Assembly (NCBI GenBank): GCA_018663485.1
Contig: JABJQI010000187.1
Span: 1 to 7,625, forward strand
Direction: 5' to 3'
DNA length: 7,625 nt
From: Opitutia bacterium
GTDB taxonomy: Bacteria; Verrucomicrobiota; Verrucomicrobiia; Opitutales; Coraliomargaritaceae
How positions within the stretch are numbered: the first letter of the stretch is position 1; every line of letters starts with the position of its first letter. This document shows, in pieces, positions 1 through 6,259 of this stretch. The notes below the pieces were generated by a model. It searched no databases and was not told the DNA's origin. It saw only the letters and a program-made list of their open reading frames with translations. The translations under genes were made by a program, and so were the position numbers.

Positions 1-1
1 A

Positions 2-1528
2 GCCAAATCCTTCGAGGAATCCCTCTGGGATACCGCCACCAAACTACGGGGCAGCGTCGAGTCATCGGAGTACAAGCACGTGGTGCTCTCGCTGATCTTC
101 CTCAAGTTCGTTTCGGACAAGTTCGAGCAGCGGCGGGCTGAGCTAGTCGCGGAGGGCAAGGACGACTACCTCGACATGGTGGAGTTCTACACCATGCAGA
201 ATGTCTTCTACCTGCCGGAGACCTCCCGCTGGTCCTACATCCAGCAGCAGGCCAAGCAGGGCGACATCGCGATCAAGATCGACTCCGCCCTCACCGCGGT
301 GGAGAAGAGCAATGCCTCGCTCAAGGGCGCCTTGCCGGACAACTACTTCTCCCGCCTCGGGCTGGATGGCAGCAAGCTCGCCGCTCTGATCGAAGCGATC
401 AACAACATCGACACTATCAAGGACCAAGCGCAGGACACCGTTGGCCGGGTCTATGAATACTTCCTCAGTAAATTCGCCGCCTCCGAGAGTAAGCTGGGGG
501 GCGAGTACTACACCCCGAAGTGCGTGGTCAATCTGATCGCTGAAATGATCGAGCCCTACCGCGGCAAAATCTACGACCCCTGCTGTGGCTCCGGCGGTAT
601 GTTCGTGCAGTCGCTCAAGTTTGTCGAAAGCCATCACGGCAACACCCAGGACATCTCCGTCTATGGACAGGAGTTTACCGCCACCTCTTACAAGCTGGCC
701 AAGATGAACCTCGCCGTACGCGGCCTCTCCGGTAACCTCGGCGAACTCCCTGCCGATACTTTCTTCAATGATCAACACCCGGATCTCAAGGCCGACTACA
801 TTATGGCTAATCCCCCCTTTAACCTGAAGGACTGGCGCGCCCCGGACCAACTCGTCCGCGACCAACGCTGGAACGGCTACGAGACTCCGCCCAGCGGCAA
901 TGCCAATTACGCATGGATTCTACACATGGTGAGCAAACTCGCAGATAACGGCGTCGCTGGCTTCGTCCTCGCCAACGTCTCGATGTCGACCAACAACAAG
1001 GACGAAGGCGAGATCCGCCGCAAGATGGTCAAAAACGACCTCGTCGACTGCATGATCGCCCTGCCCGGCCAACTCTTTTACACCACACAGATCCCCGTCT
1101 GTCTCTGGTTTTTGACCAAAAACAAGCAGGCCGACAACGAGCGCGAGTATCGCAACCGCCAAGGCGAAACCCTGTTTATCGATGCTTGCAAAATCGGCTC
1201 TATGATCGACCGTACGCACAAGGAACTTGATGCCGACGACGTCGCCGCTATCGCCCGAACCTACCACGCTTGGCGCGGAAAGAGCCAAGTCAGCACCTAC
1301 GAGGACAAGGCCGGCTACTGCAAATCTGCCACGCTCGAAGATATTCGCAAAAACGACTACGTGCTCAGTCCTGGACGGTATGTGGGAGCGGCGGCCCGGG
1401 AAGATGATGGCATTCCATTCGAGACCAAGATGAGCGAATTGAGCCAGACCCTTGGCACGCAGATGCAGGAGTCAGGCAAGCTGGATCTGGTGATTCGGAA
1501 AAACTTGGAGGATTTGGGATATGCTTAG
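2..1528 (+). CDS. hsdM: Type I restriction-modification system, DNA methyltransferase (M) subunit, 5'-truncated by window edge
   Basis: This is the modification subunit of a type I restriction-modification enzyme. With HsdS it transfers a methyl group from S-adenosylmethionine to adenine N6 in the recognition site. The frame is open from base 2, giving 508 visible residues; the visible start AKSFEESLWDTATKLRGS is typical of the HsdM N-terminal helical domain, so probably only about ten residues are missing. The GTG at base 80 is internal, because conserved sequence lies upstream of it. The methyltransferase domain opens with GGEYYTPKCVV (bases 497-529). It shows SAM-binding motif I DPCCGSGG (575-598) and catalytic motif IV NPPF (809-820), the gamma-class N6-adenine signature. 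No frameshift or missing catalytic residue is seen. The stop overlaps the start of hsdS by 8 bases, so the two are translationally coupled. The gene is GC-rich compared with the downstream genes. Identification is firm; the recognition sequence cannot be read from this subunit. Confidence 0.96.
   Translation, partial: AKSFEESLWDTATKLRGSVESSEYKHVVLSLIFLKFVSDKFEQRRAELVAEGKDDYLDMVEFYTMQNVFYLPETSRWSYIQQQAKQGDIAIKIDSALTAVEKSNASLKGALPDNYFSRLGLDGSKLAALIEAINNIDTIKDQAQDTVGRVYEYFLSKFAASESKLGGEYYTPKCVVNLIAEMIEPYRGKIYDPCCGSGGMFVQSLKFVESHHGNTQDISVYGQEFTATSYKLAKMNLAVRGLSGNLGELPADTFFNDQHPDLKADYIMANPPFNLKDWRAPDQLVRDQRWNGYETPPSGNANYAWILHMVSKLADNGVAGFVLANVSMSTNNKDEGEIRRKMVKNDLVDCMIALPGQLFYTTQIPVCLWFLTKNKQADNEREYRNRQGETLFIDACKIGSMIDRTHKELDADDVAAIARTYHAWRGKSQVSTYEDKAGYCKSATLEDIRKNDYVLSPGRYVGAAAREDDGIPFETKMSELSQTLGTQMQESGKLDLVIRKNLEDLGYA
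1507..1511 (+). promoter_or_regulatory. Ribosome-binding site of hsdS
   Basis: GGAGG lies 9 bases before the hsdS ATG, inside the last codons of hsdM. It fixes the start at 1521. It is notable because none of the starts at 3461, 4387, 5840, 6260 and 7514 has a recognisable Shine-Dalgarno sequence. Confidence 0.75.
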
Positions 1529-2828
1529 TGAGTGGACCCAAACCACGCTTGAAGCATTATCCCGCAGTGTTTCCTACGGATATACAGAAAGTGCGTCTTC
1601 GGATCCAATTGGGCCACACTTTCTTCGGATTACCGACATCCAAAACGGTGTGGTTGATTGGAGCTCGGTTCCATACTGTCCGATCTCAGGTAAAAACCAT
1701 CAGAAATATAAATTAAAGGGCGGAGATATCGTTGTCGCTCGTACAGGGAATAGCACTGGCGAGAACTACTTTTTTGCAGGCGATCATGATGCAGTATTTG
1801 CGTCTTATCTGATCAGATTCAGTATCGACGAGACTTTAGCCCTGCCAAAGTTCGTATGGTATACGATGCGCTCGCCAAACTGGTGGGCGTTTGTCAATCA
1901 GTCCAAAACAGGATCTGCGCAAGCAGGCGCGAATGCTAAAATTTTAGGGCGTTTCCCAATCGATCTACCCCCCGTCTCCGAGCAAAGCAGAATCGCCCAC
2001 ATCTTGGGCAGCTTGGATGACAAGATTGAGTTAAATCGGCGAATGAATGCGACCCTCATAGGCATGGCGCAGGCGCTGTTTAAAAGCTGGTTTGTCGATT
2101 TTGCCCCGGTACTCGACAATGCCCTCGCCGCCGGTAACCCCATCCCTGACGAGCTCGCTGCGCGCGCCGAAGTGCGCCGCCAAGCCCTAGCCAACGGCAC
2201 CGCCGACCGCGAAGCTGCCAAATCCTTTCCCGACGCATTCCTAGAAACCGAGGAATTCGGATGGATTCCCGCGGGCTGGAATATCCACAAAATGAGTGAT
2301 GTCGCCGACCTTACATGGGGTGACACCCAGGTAACCAAAAAATCCTACACTGCCGAGGGGTACACCGCATACAGCGCGAAAGGCCCAGACGGATTTTTAT
2401 CTTATTATGATTTTGATAAAGTGGGGATCGTGCTGAGCGCGATTGGATCCAACTCAGGTCAGAGCTTTTTGGCACATGGTAAATGGTCCTGCATCAAGAA
2501 TACAATTCGTTTGTGGGCCAATGACTCCGATGATACGTCCTTCTACCTGTATCACGTGGTCTCAGCGCCGTCATTCTGGCCACTCAGGGGATCGGCGCAG
2601 CCCTTCATTTCCCAGTCCGATGCACGTAATTGCCGTTGCTTAGTTCCAGAGCGCGAAATCACCAGGGAATTTGGATCAATGGTTGCCGACCTGTATCGGA
2701 AGACCTGGGACAACGAATCTCAGAATGTCACCCTGTGCAAACTCCGCGACATCCTTCTGCCCAAACTTATTACTGGCGAACTCAGTATCGCCGACGCAGA
2801 ACAACTCAGCCAGTCGCCAACCGCATGA
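1521..2828 (+). CDS. hsdS: Type I restriction-modification system, specificity (S) subunit
   Basis: This subunit chooses the bipartite DNA target of the HsdM/HsdS methylase and of any HsdR-containing complex. The 435 residues have the usual two-half layout. Target recognition domain (TRD) 1 is about residues 1-150, with LKGGDIVVARTGNSTG at 66-80. The central conserved helical region is about 150-195 (PPVSEQSRIAHILGSLDDKI, then ALFKSWFVDF). TRD2 is about 246-400, opening with GWIPAGW. The C-terminal conserved helix is 405-421 (LCKLRDILLPKLITGEL). The length is normal and both halves look intact. The ATG at 1521 is supported by a GGAGG ribosome-binding site at 1507-1511 and by the 8-base overlap with hsdM. 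The TRD stretches are visibly more AT-rich than the central region and than hsdM, as expected for domains that are exchanged by recombination. The target sequence cannot be inferred by eye. Confidence 0.95.
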   Translation: MLSEWTQTTLEALSRSVSYGYTESASSDPIGPHFLRITDIQNGVVDWSSVPYCPISGKNHQKYKLKGGDIVVARTGNSTGENYFFAGDHDAVFASYLIRFSIDETLALPKFVWYTMRSPNWWAFVNQSKTGSAQAGANAKILGRFPIDLPPVSEQSRIAHILGSLDDKIELNRRMNATLIGMAQALFKSWFVDFAPVLDNALAAGNPIPDELAARAEVRRQALANGTADREAAKSFPDAFLETEEFGWIPAGWNIHKMSDVADLTWGDTQVTKKSYTAEGYTAYSAKGPDGFLSYYDFDKVGIVLSAIGSNSGQSFLAHGKWSCIKNTIRLWANDSDDTSFYLYHVVSAPSFWPLRGSAQPFISQSDARNCRCLVPEREITREFGSMVADLYRKTWDNESQNVTLCKLRDILLPKLITGELSIADAEQLSQSPTA

Positions 2829-2895
2829 GCTTTAGCGCTTTTTACTACACGTGGCTGCCATGAAGGAAAAACGAGTTAGTCCCATGTTTGATGAT

Positions 2896-3118
2896 TCTGC
2901 CACGCTGCATCGATGTCAGTGCCGCTCTTGAAGCTTATTTTCCGCACCGCATCGATTTCAACACCCACGCCAGTGACGCAGGCTTGTGTCATTTTATTTC
3001 AATCATGCGCCTCCTCGGACGGCTTTTGTCCTAGGCTCTTGGCTACAGTCGCTGCTATTTTTATATGCATCTACCGCACCATTGCCACCGGCACCCACTC
3101 TACTATGCCTCTAGGCAC
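2896..3118 (+). repeat. Dispersed intergenic 'head' element, copy A
   Basis: A non-coding stretch of about 225 bases aligns along its whole length with 7194-7420. Shared landmarks in order are ATTCT, GCCACGC-GCATC, TTTTCCGCAC, CACGCCAG/CAGTGACGCA, GTCATTTT, AATCATGC, and an identical 22-base core at 3026-3047 containing TCCTAGGCTCTTGGCTAC. GCCACCGGCAC follows at 3084-3094. Differences include single-base insertions and deletions that break any shared reading frame, so the small ORFs crossing it are probably not genes. A small hairpin (3013-3035) is conserved in both copies. It runs directly into the octamer array at 3119. The function is unknown; it could be a transcribed leader or small RNA, a promoter region, or part of a small mobile element. 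Confidence 0.8.
3013..3035 (+). other. Conserved hairpin in head copy A
   Basis: CCT-C-GGAC, a 7-base loop, then GTCC-T-AGG gives a 4 + 3 bp stem with one mismatch. Copy B at 7315-7337 keeps every paired base. Its changes relative to copy A (mismatch position C to T, two loop bases) all fall in unpaired positions. This fits a selected structure but rests on only two copies. Confidence 0.45.
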
Positions 3119-3253
3119 TTCCCACCTTAATACCTTCCCAACTTAATACCTTAATACTTTCATACCTTCCCACTTTCGTACCCTCGTACCTTAAAACCTT
3201 CCCACGTCCCACCTCAATACCTTCGCACCTTAAAACCTTCCCACTTTCGTACC
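3119..3253 (+). repeat. Tandem degenerate octamer array, TTNNNACC type (17 units)
   Basis: The stretch parses without gaps into 17 units of 8 bases (one of 7), consensus TTNNNACC. Examples in order are TTCCCACC, TTAATACC, TTCCCAAC, TTAATACC, TTAATACT, TTCATACC, TTCCCACT, TTCGTACC, CTCGTACC, TTAAAACC, TTCCCACG. The array ends TTCGCACC, TTAAAACC, TTCCCACT, TTCGTACC. The flanks of each unit are nearly fixed, while the middle triplet varies within a small set (CCC, AAT, AAA, CGT, CGC, CAT). The + strand is almost free of G. An 8-base period is not a multiple of 3, so this is not a protein repeat. It follows head copy A directly and precedes the KilA-N gene. Confidence 0.9.
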
Positions 3254-3267
3254 TCTAGTTTTAGCTC

Positions 3268-3360
3268 TTCCACCTCAAGTCTCTCAACCCTCAAGTCTCA
3301 GGTCTCAGGTCTCTCAGCCCTCAGGTCTCTCCCACCTCAGGCCTCTCCCACCTCAGGTCT
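3268..3360 (+). repeat. Tandem degenerate octamer array, TCAGGTCT/CTCCCACC type (12 units)
   Basis: After a 14-base spacer (3254-3267) the repeat changes to a second unit class. Units are TTCCACC, TCAAGTCT, CTCAACCC, TCAAGTC, TCAGGTC, TCAGGTCT, CTCAGCCC, TCAGGTCT, CTCCCACC, TCAGGCCT, CTCCCACC, TCAGGTCT. Most are 8 bases and a few 7, and they alternate to give a 16-base higher-order period. The same class forms the 3' part of the arrays at 4306-4368 and 7421-7511. The following 100 bases (3361-3460) before the next start codon show nothing recognisable. Confidence 0.88.
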
Positions 3361-3460
3361 CGCTTTAATTACTCTGCTTTCCAGCAAAATCCCAACGCCA
3401 TCACTCTCAATTAGCTCATTTACTTTGCGAGTTCATCAATAAACACCTCACTGAAAAGAC

Positions 3461-4288
3461 ATGCCTAAGAAAAACACATCCATTGAAGTTCAAGGCACAT
3501 TAGTCAAAATTCAAGCGGTCGGCTCTGATGACTACATTTGTTTAACCGATATAGCCAAATCGAAGAATCCACAGCACCCCGACGATTTGATCCGTAACTG
3601 GCTACGCAACCGCAATAGCTTGGAACTACTCGGGATCTGGGAGCACTTACACAACCCAGAATTTAACCCCGTCGAATTCGACGGGATTAGAAAACAGTCT
3701 GGTCTCAATAGCTTCACACTCACGCCCAAGCAATGGATTAAGAAAACCGCAGCGATCGGACTTCAATCTAAAGCTGGCCGCTATGGCGGCACCTTTGCAC
3801 ACAAGGACATCGCTTTTGAATTCGCATCCTGGGTCTCCGTCGAATTCAAGCTTTACCTAATCAAAGACTTTCAGCGCCTCAAAGACGATGAGAACGACCG
3901 CCTACAAATGGAGTGGAACGTCCAACGCACGCTCTCAAAGATCAACTACCGCATCCATACCGACGCGATCAGAGAAACACTGATCCCCAACACCATCACT
4001 AAAGCCCAATCAGGAAAGCTCTACGCCAGCGAGGCCGACCGCCTCAACGTCGCACTCTTCGGGCAAACCGCCAAAGAGTGGCGCACAGCCAACCCCGATG
4101 CCAAAGGCAATATCCGCGACCACGCACCCATCGAACAGCTCGTAGTCCTTACCAATTTGGAAAGCCTCAATTCGGTCTTCATTCGTCAAGAGCTTGCTCC
4201 CTCAGAACGCCTCCTAAAGCTCAACGAAATCGCCATCAGCCAAATGCGCAGCCTCCTCGCGAGCGATGGCACCAAACGGCTCAAATAA
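3461..4288 (+). CDS. KilA-N domain DNA-binding protein
   Basis: This 275-residue protein begins with a KilA-N domain, a DNA-binding fold found in phage KilA/Bro-type proteins and in bacterial proteins often encoded near type I restriction loci. The domain spans about residues 8-142: the strand and helix DDYICLTDIAKSK (23-35), the WLRNRNSLELLGIWE segment (47-61), and the diagnostic block KAGRYGGTFAHKDIAFEFASWVSVEFKLYL (104-133). The C-terminal half (about 143-275) is charged and helical, with ITKAQSGKLYASEADRLNVALFG and a final AISQMRSLL helix; I assign it no function. The ATG at 3461 is the first possible start after an in-frame TGA at 3452. No ribosome-binding site is seen. The gene is 632 bases beyond hsdS, separated by the repeat element, so it is not obviously in the hsd operon. 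It may be a regulator or accessory factor of that locus, which is inference from family context. Confidence 0.88.
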   Translation: MPKKNTSIEVQGTLVKIQAVGSDDYICLTDIAKSKNPQHPDDLIRNWLRNRNSLELLGIWEHLHNPEFNPVEFDGIRKQSGLNSFTLTPKQWIKKTAAIGLQSKAGRYGGTFAHKDIAFEFASWVSVEFKLYLIKDFQRLKDDENDRLQMEWNVQRTLSKINYRIHTDAIRETLIPNTITKAQSGKLYASEADRLNVALFGQTAKEWRTANPDAKGNIRDHAPIEQLVVLTNLESLNSVFIRQELAPSERLLKLNEIAISQMRSLLASDGTKRLK

Positions 4289-4305
4289 AAATCAGTCTCA
4301 GCTCT

Positions 4306-4368
4306 CTCCCACCTTCATACCTTCCCACTTTCGTACCTCAAATCCCTCAGACCTCCCACCTCAGGTCT
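4306..4368 (+). repeat. Short octamer array without head
   Basis: Units are CTCCCACC, TTCATACC, TTCCCACT, TTCGTACC, TCAAATCC, CTCAGACC, TCCCACC, TCAGGTCT. TTNNNACC-type units again come before TCAGGTCT-type units. The run TTCATACC-TTCCCACT-TTCGTACC (4314-4337) is identical to 3159-3182. The array starts 18 bases after the KilA-N stop codon and ends 18 bases before the next start codon, leaving no room for a head element. Confidence 0.88.
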
Positions 4369-4386
4369 CTTATTAACACTCCCACT

Positions 4387-5586
4387 ATGCCCCGCATCAT
4401 TCTAGCCCTCTTAATTAGCCTCCTTAGCCAGCAAGTCCTCAACGCAGATGCAATCGACCGCGCGTGGCAAACCAGCATCGAGCCAGTCACCCTCAGTCTG
4501 CGTAATAAGCTAGCGGACGCCCCCTACACGGTGCAATTCATCGTCGAGGCGCAGAGCAGCGACGCGCAGTGGTCGTATACCACCGAGTCCGCAGCTAACG
4601 ACTGGCAGCGCCCACAGTTTCCGAAAGATTTCAATGGCCCGAACGTCGACCACTTACGGCCACAGGCCTACACTTGGCACGCCCGAGTCGTGAGCGACGA
4701 CAACCAGCGCGTCATGCATGGCAGCTTCACTTACCCCAACAGCGAGTCTGGTGGTCGAGCCAATTCAGCGCAACTACCTCAGGTTCCAGGACAATTAATC
4801 GTCGACTTTGATACCTTGTTTGCCGAGCGCTATGCGATTAGTATGTTGGTGTACCCCGAACAAATTCAAGGCGGCCCGTTCCTCTCATGTACAGCCTACG
4901 TTCGCATCACCGATGCACATAGCGGCGCTAGCGCAGCCTTCCACAGCCGACAATTCTCACTCCCCGAGGCAGCACTACGCCCTTATATCGAAACCGTGCG
5001 CGAGCCTGATGATGCTGAGCGCATTCGCCCGGGGCTCCACAGCGTAGTCCTCAGCACTGGCGACTACCTTCACAAATTATCCGACAGCGGCAATCAAACC
5101 CTCAGCTTCGACCGCGGCTTTGCCTTTGCCGATTTCGATCACGATGGCCAGCTTGAGCTACTGGTCGCTCGATTCATGGATGGGCAACGTATGCGCTGCG
5201 CCTACTCTGTATATGCACTCGACTTTGCGAGTCGTTTTGAGTGCCCGGTGCTTGAGCCAATCCAGGACGCCGTGCTATGCCAGCTCGACAGCACCTCAAC
5301 CCTCAACCTCGCAACTCAAATGATTACTAACCATAGTAGTGGCTCCGCCTACGACAGCGTGGACCAAACGTATCAATTACACTCGCTGCAGCCGACCACA
5401 GCTCAGACCTCTTTTAGCAAACGTAGTCGCTACCTCCTCACAGTCGAAGAAGGTGCAACCACCAAAAACGTCCCCCGCGGGCATTACCAAGAGATGAAGC
5501 ACCACTACCGCTACACACTCGCCGCAGACGGCACTTGGCAACAGCAAGTCATTTCTAAGCACAAACAAATCAAGGCCATAAACTGA
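4387..5586 (+). CDS. Exported protein of unknown function with one DxDxDG calcium-loop-like motif
   Basis: I do not recognise the family with confidence. The 399 residues begin with a signal peptide (MPRIILALLISLLSQQVLNA, likely cleavage near residue 20-22), so the product is periplasmic or secreted. The frame stays open upstream to 4078, but that extension would overlap the KilA-N gene and translate the octamer array. The ATG at 4387, directly followed by the signal peptide, is therefore the credible start. It has no Shine-Dalgarno sequence. Residues 245-260 read FAFADFDHDGQLELLV, with D249, D251, D253 and E257 matching a DxDxDGxxEL loop. Such loops occur in FG-GAP/VCBS repeats and in XAC2610-type proteins. 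Only one copy is visible, so this is not a repeat protein. Beyond the motif there are two Cys (C271, C286) and mixed beta-type sequence without further signatures. A calcium-binding extracellular protein is inference. Confidence 0.82.
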   Translation: MPRIILALLISLLSQQVLNADAIDRAWQTSIEPVTLSLRNKLADAPYTVQFIVEAQSSDAQWSYTTESAANDWQRPQFPKDFNGPNVDHLRPQAYTWHARVVSDDNQRVMHGSFTYPNSESGGRANSAQLPQVPGQLIVDFDTLFAERYAISMLVYPEQIQGGPFLSCTAYVRITDAHSGASAAFHSRQFSLPEAALRPYIETVREPDDAERIRPGLHSVVLSTGDYLHKLSDSGNQTLSFDRGFAFADFDHDGQLELLVARFMDGQRMRCAYSVYALDFASRFECPVLEPIQDAVLCQLDSTSTLNLATQMITNHSSGSAYDSVDQTYQLHSLQPTTAQTSFSKRSRYLLTVEEGATTKNVPRGHYQEMKHHYRYTLAADGTWQQQVISKHKQIKAIN

Positions 5587-5721
5587 GCCATGCGCAAGTA
5601 TGCGCCTTAAGCACGCGCCTGAATCATCCCTTTGCATCCTCCACAGGCTGTTGAAAGCGCCTGCCATTCTAGTCGCCGACGCACAGGTACTTCCAGCCGC
5701 ATGTACACAGGAATGCATCAT

Positions 5722-5737
5722 TGTAAGCAGAATTACA
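5722..5737 (+). promoter_or_regulatory. Inverted repeat TGTAA-N6-TTACA, candidate operator
   Basis: A perfect 5-base dyad with a 6-base spacer lies just upstream of the TTGACC at 5738-5743 and about 100 bases before the HMA-protein start. Its size and position suit a dimeric repressor site, for example a metal sensor, but it matches no operator I can name with certainty. A 10-base match can occur by chance. Confidence 0.3.
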
Positions 5738-5774
5738 TTGACCTAGGCAAAGAATACCATTAGCTTACTATAAT
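5738..5774 (+). promoter_or_regulatory. Possible promoter of the HMA/beta-barrel operon
   Basis: A perfect -10 hexamer TATAAT lies at 5769-5774, 65 bases before the start at 5840. A -35-like TTGACC lies at 5738-5743, but the 25-base spacing between them is too long for a standard sigma-70 promoter, and no good -35 lies 16-18 bases upstream of the TATAAT. The -10 element may be used with an activator. The remainder of the 253-base gap 5587-5839 shows no gene. Confidence 0.35.
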
Positions 5775-5839
5775 CGGCGGTCGTTACAGAATTAGTTTCC
5801 AACAGATCGTACTTCCGGTCATGTTTATTTAGCCACACC

Positions 5840-6253
5840 ATGAAACGTTTTTTATTCATTCTGATCCTTGCAGCACTGAGCTCTGCATCACTAGACGCCC
5901 GTCCACAATTTAAGGCAACGACGCCAGAACTGCGCATGCAGGCTGCTCAAGACTACCTAGAAAATCAGCCCAATCAGCTAGCAATTTATGCAAAAGGCTT
6001 CGTCTGTAGCTCCTGTGGTATCGGGCTGCGCATCCACCTCAAGAAACTCGACAGCGTCGACCAGACTCAGTTCGACAAAGGCGTCCTCATGGATGCCTCT
6101 AAGCAGCTTCTCGTCGTCGCCTTCGAACCAGGCGCAACAATCAATATCGATGCGGTCCGCGATGCGGTTTACAGTGCAGGCTACGACCCCGAATACTACT
6201 ACCAGTGGAATGGCCAGTCAGTCGACATGCTCCTCTTCTCTCCGGCGAAATAA
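5840..6253 (+). CDS. Periplasmic heavy-metal-associated (HMA) domain protein
   Basis: This small exported protein (137 residues) probably binds a soft metal ion such as copper(I), zinc or mercury. A signal peptide occupies residues 1-20 (MKRFLFILILAALSSASLDA). The HMA-like domain covers about 46-120: strand LAIYAKGFVCSSCGIGLRIHLKKL with the metal-binding pair C56-x-x-C59, a central LLVVAFEPGATINIDAVRDAV segment, and the closing SAGYDPE. These correspond to the beta-alpha-beta-beta-alpha-beta ferredoxin-like fold of MerP/Atx1-type domains. The usual GMxC is GFVC here, and the loop KKLDSVDQTQFDKGVLMD is somewhat divergent, so metal preference cannot be stated. The start is chosen because the signal peptide follows it directly; no Shine-Dalgarno is present. 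Only 6 bases separate its stop from the beta-barrel gene, so the two are probably co-transcribed and work in the same envelope process. Confidence 0.85.
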   Translation: MKRFLFILILAALSSASLDARPQFKATTPELRMQAAQDYLENQPNQLAIYAKGFVCSSCGIGLRIHLKKLDSVDQTQFDKGVLMDASKQLLVVAFEPGATINIDAVRDAVYSAGYDPEYYYQWNGQSVDMLLFSPAK

Positions 6254-6259
6254 CTCCTG

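Noticed and set aside
143..865. A 240-codon open frame on the - strand inside hsdM
   Set aside because: It is the antisense shadow of a strongly conserved methyltransferase gene with GC-biased codons; it has no recognisable domain or start signal.
2860..2931. Tiny ORF (23 codons, MKEKRVSPMFDDSAT...) after hsdS
   Set aside because: It is short, has no ribosome-binding site, and its second half overlaps the head repeat. There is no support beyond an ATG.
2913..3146. Small + strand ORF in head copy A, sharing the peptide CPRLLAT with an ORF at 7281-7532 in copy B
   Set aside because: The shared peptide reflects the identical DNA core. Single-base indels on both sides shift the frame between copies, and both ORFs run into the arrays, so coding is unlikely.
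3119..3360. CRISPR array
   Set aside because: There are no 20-40-base repeats separated by unique spacers; the units are 7-8 bases and directly adjacent.
4078..4386. Upstream extension of the 4387 gene
   Set aside because: It overlaps the end of the KilA-N gene in another frame and translates the octamer array; the signal peptide begins exactly at 4387.
5595..5608. GCGC-AAGTAT-GCGC as a terminator after the 4387 gene
   Set aside because: It has only a 4-bp stem with no T-run; GCGC is self-complementary and such pairs are common by chance.
5377..5721. A 114-codon - strand ORF over the end of the 4387 gene and the following gap
   Set aside because: It is mostly antisense to a credible gene, with no recognisable domain and no start signal.
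5738..5748. TTGACCTAGGC resembling the head core TTGTCCTAGGC, as a possible third head copy
   Set aside because: The similarity stops after about 11 bases, with none of the flanking blocks and no octamer array; it is probably chance.
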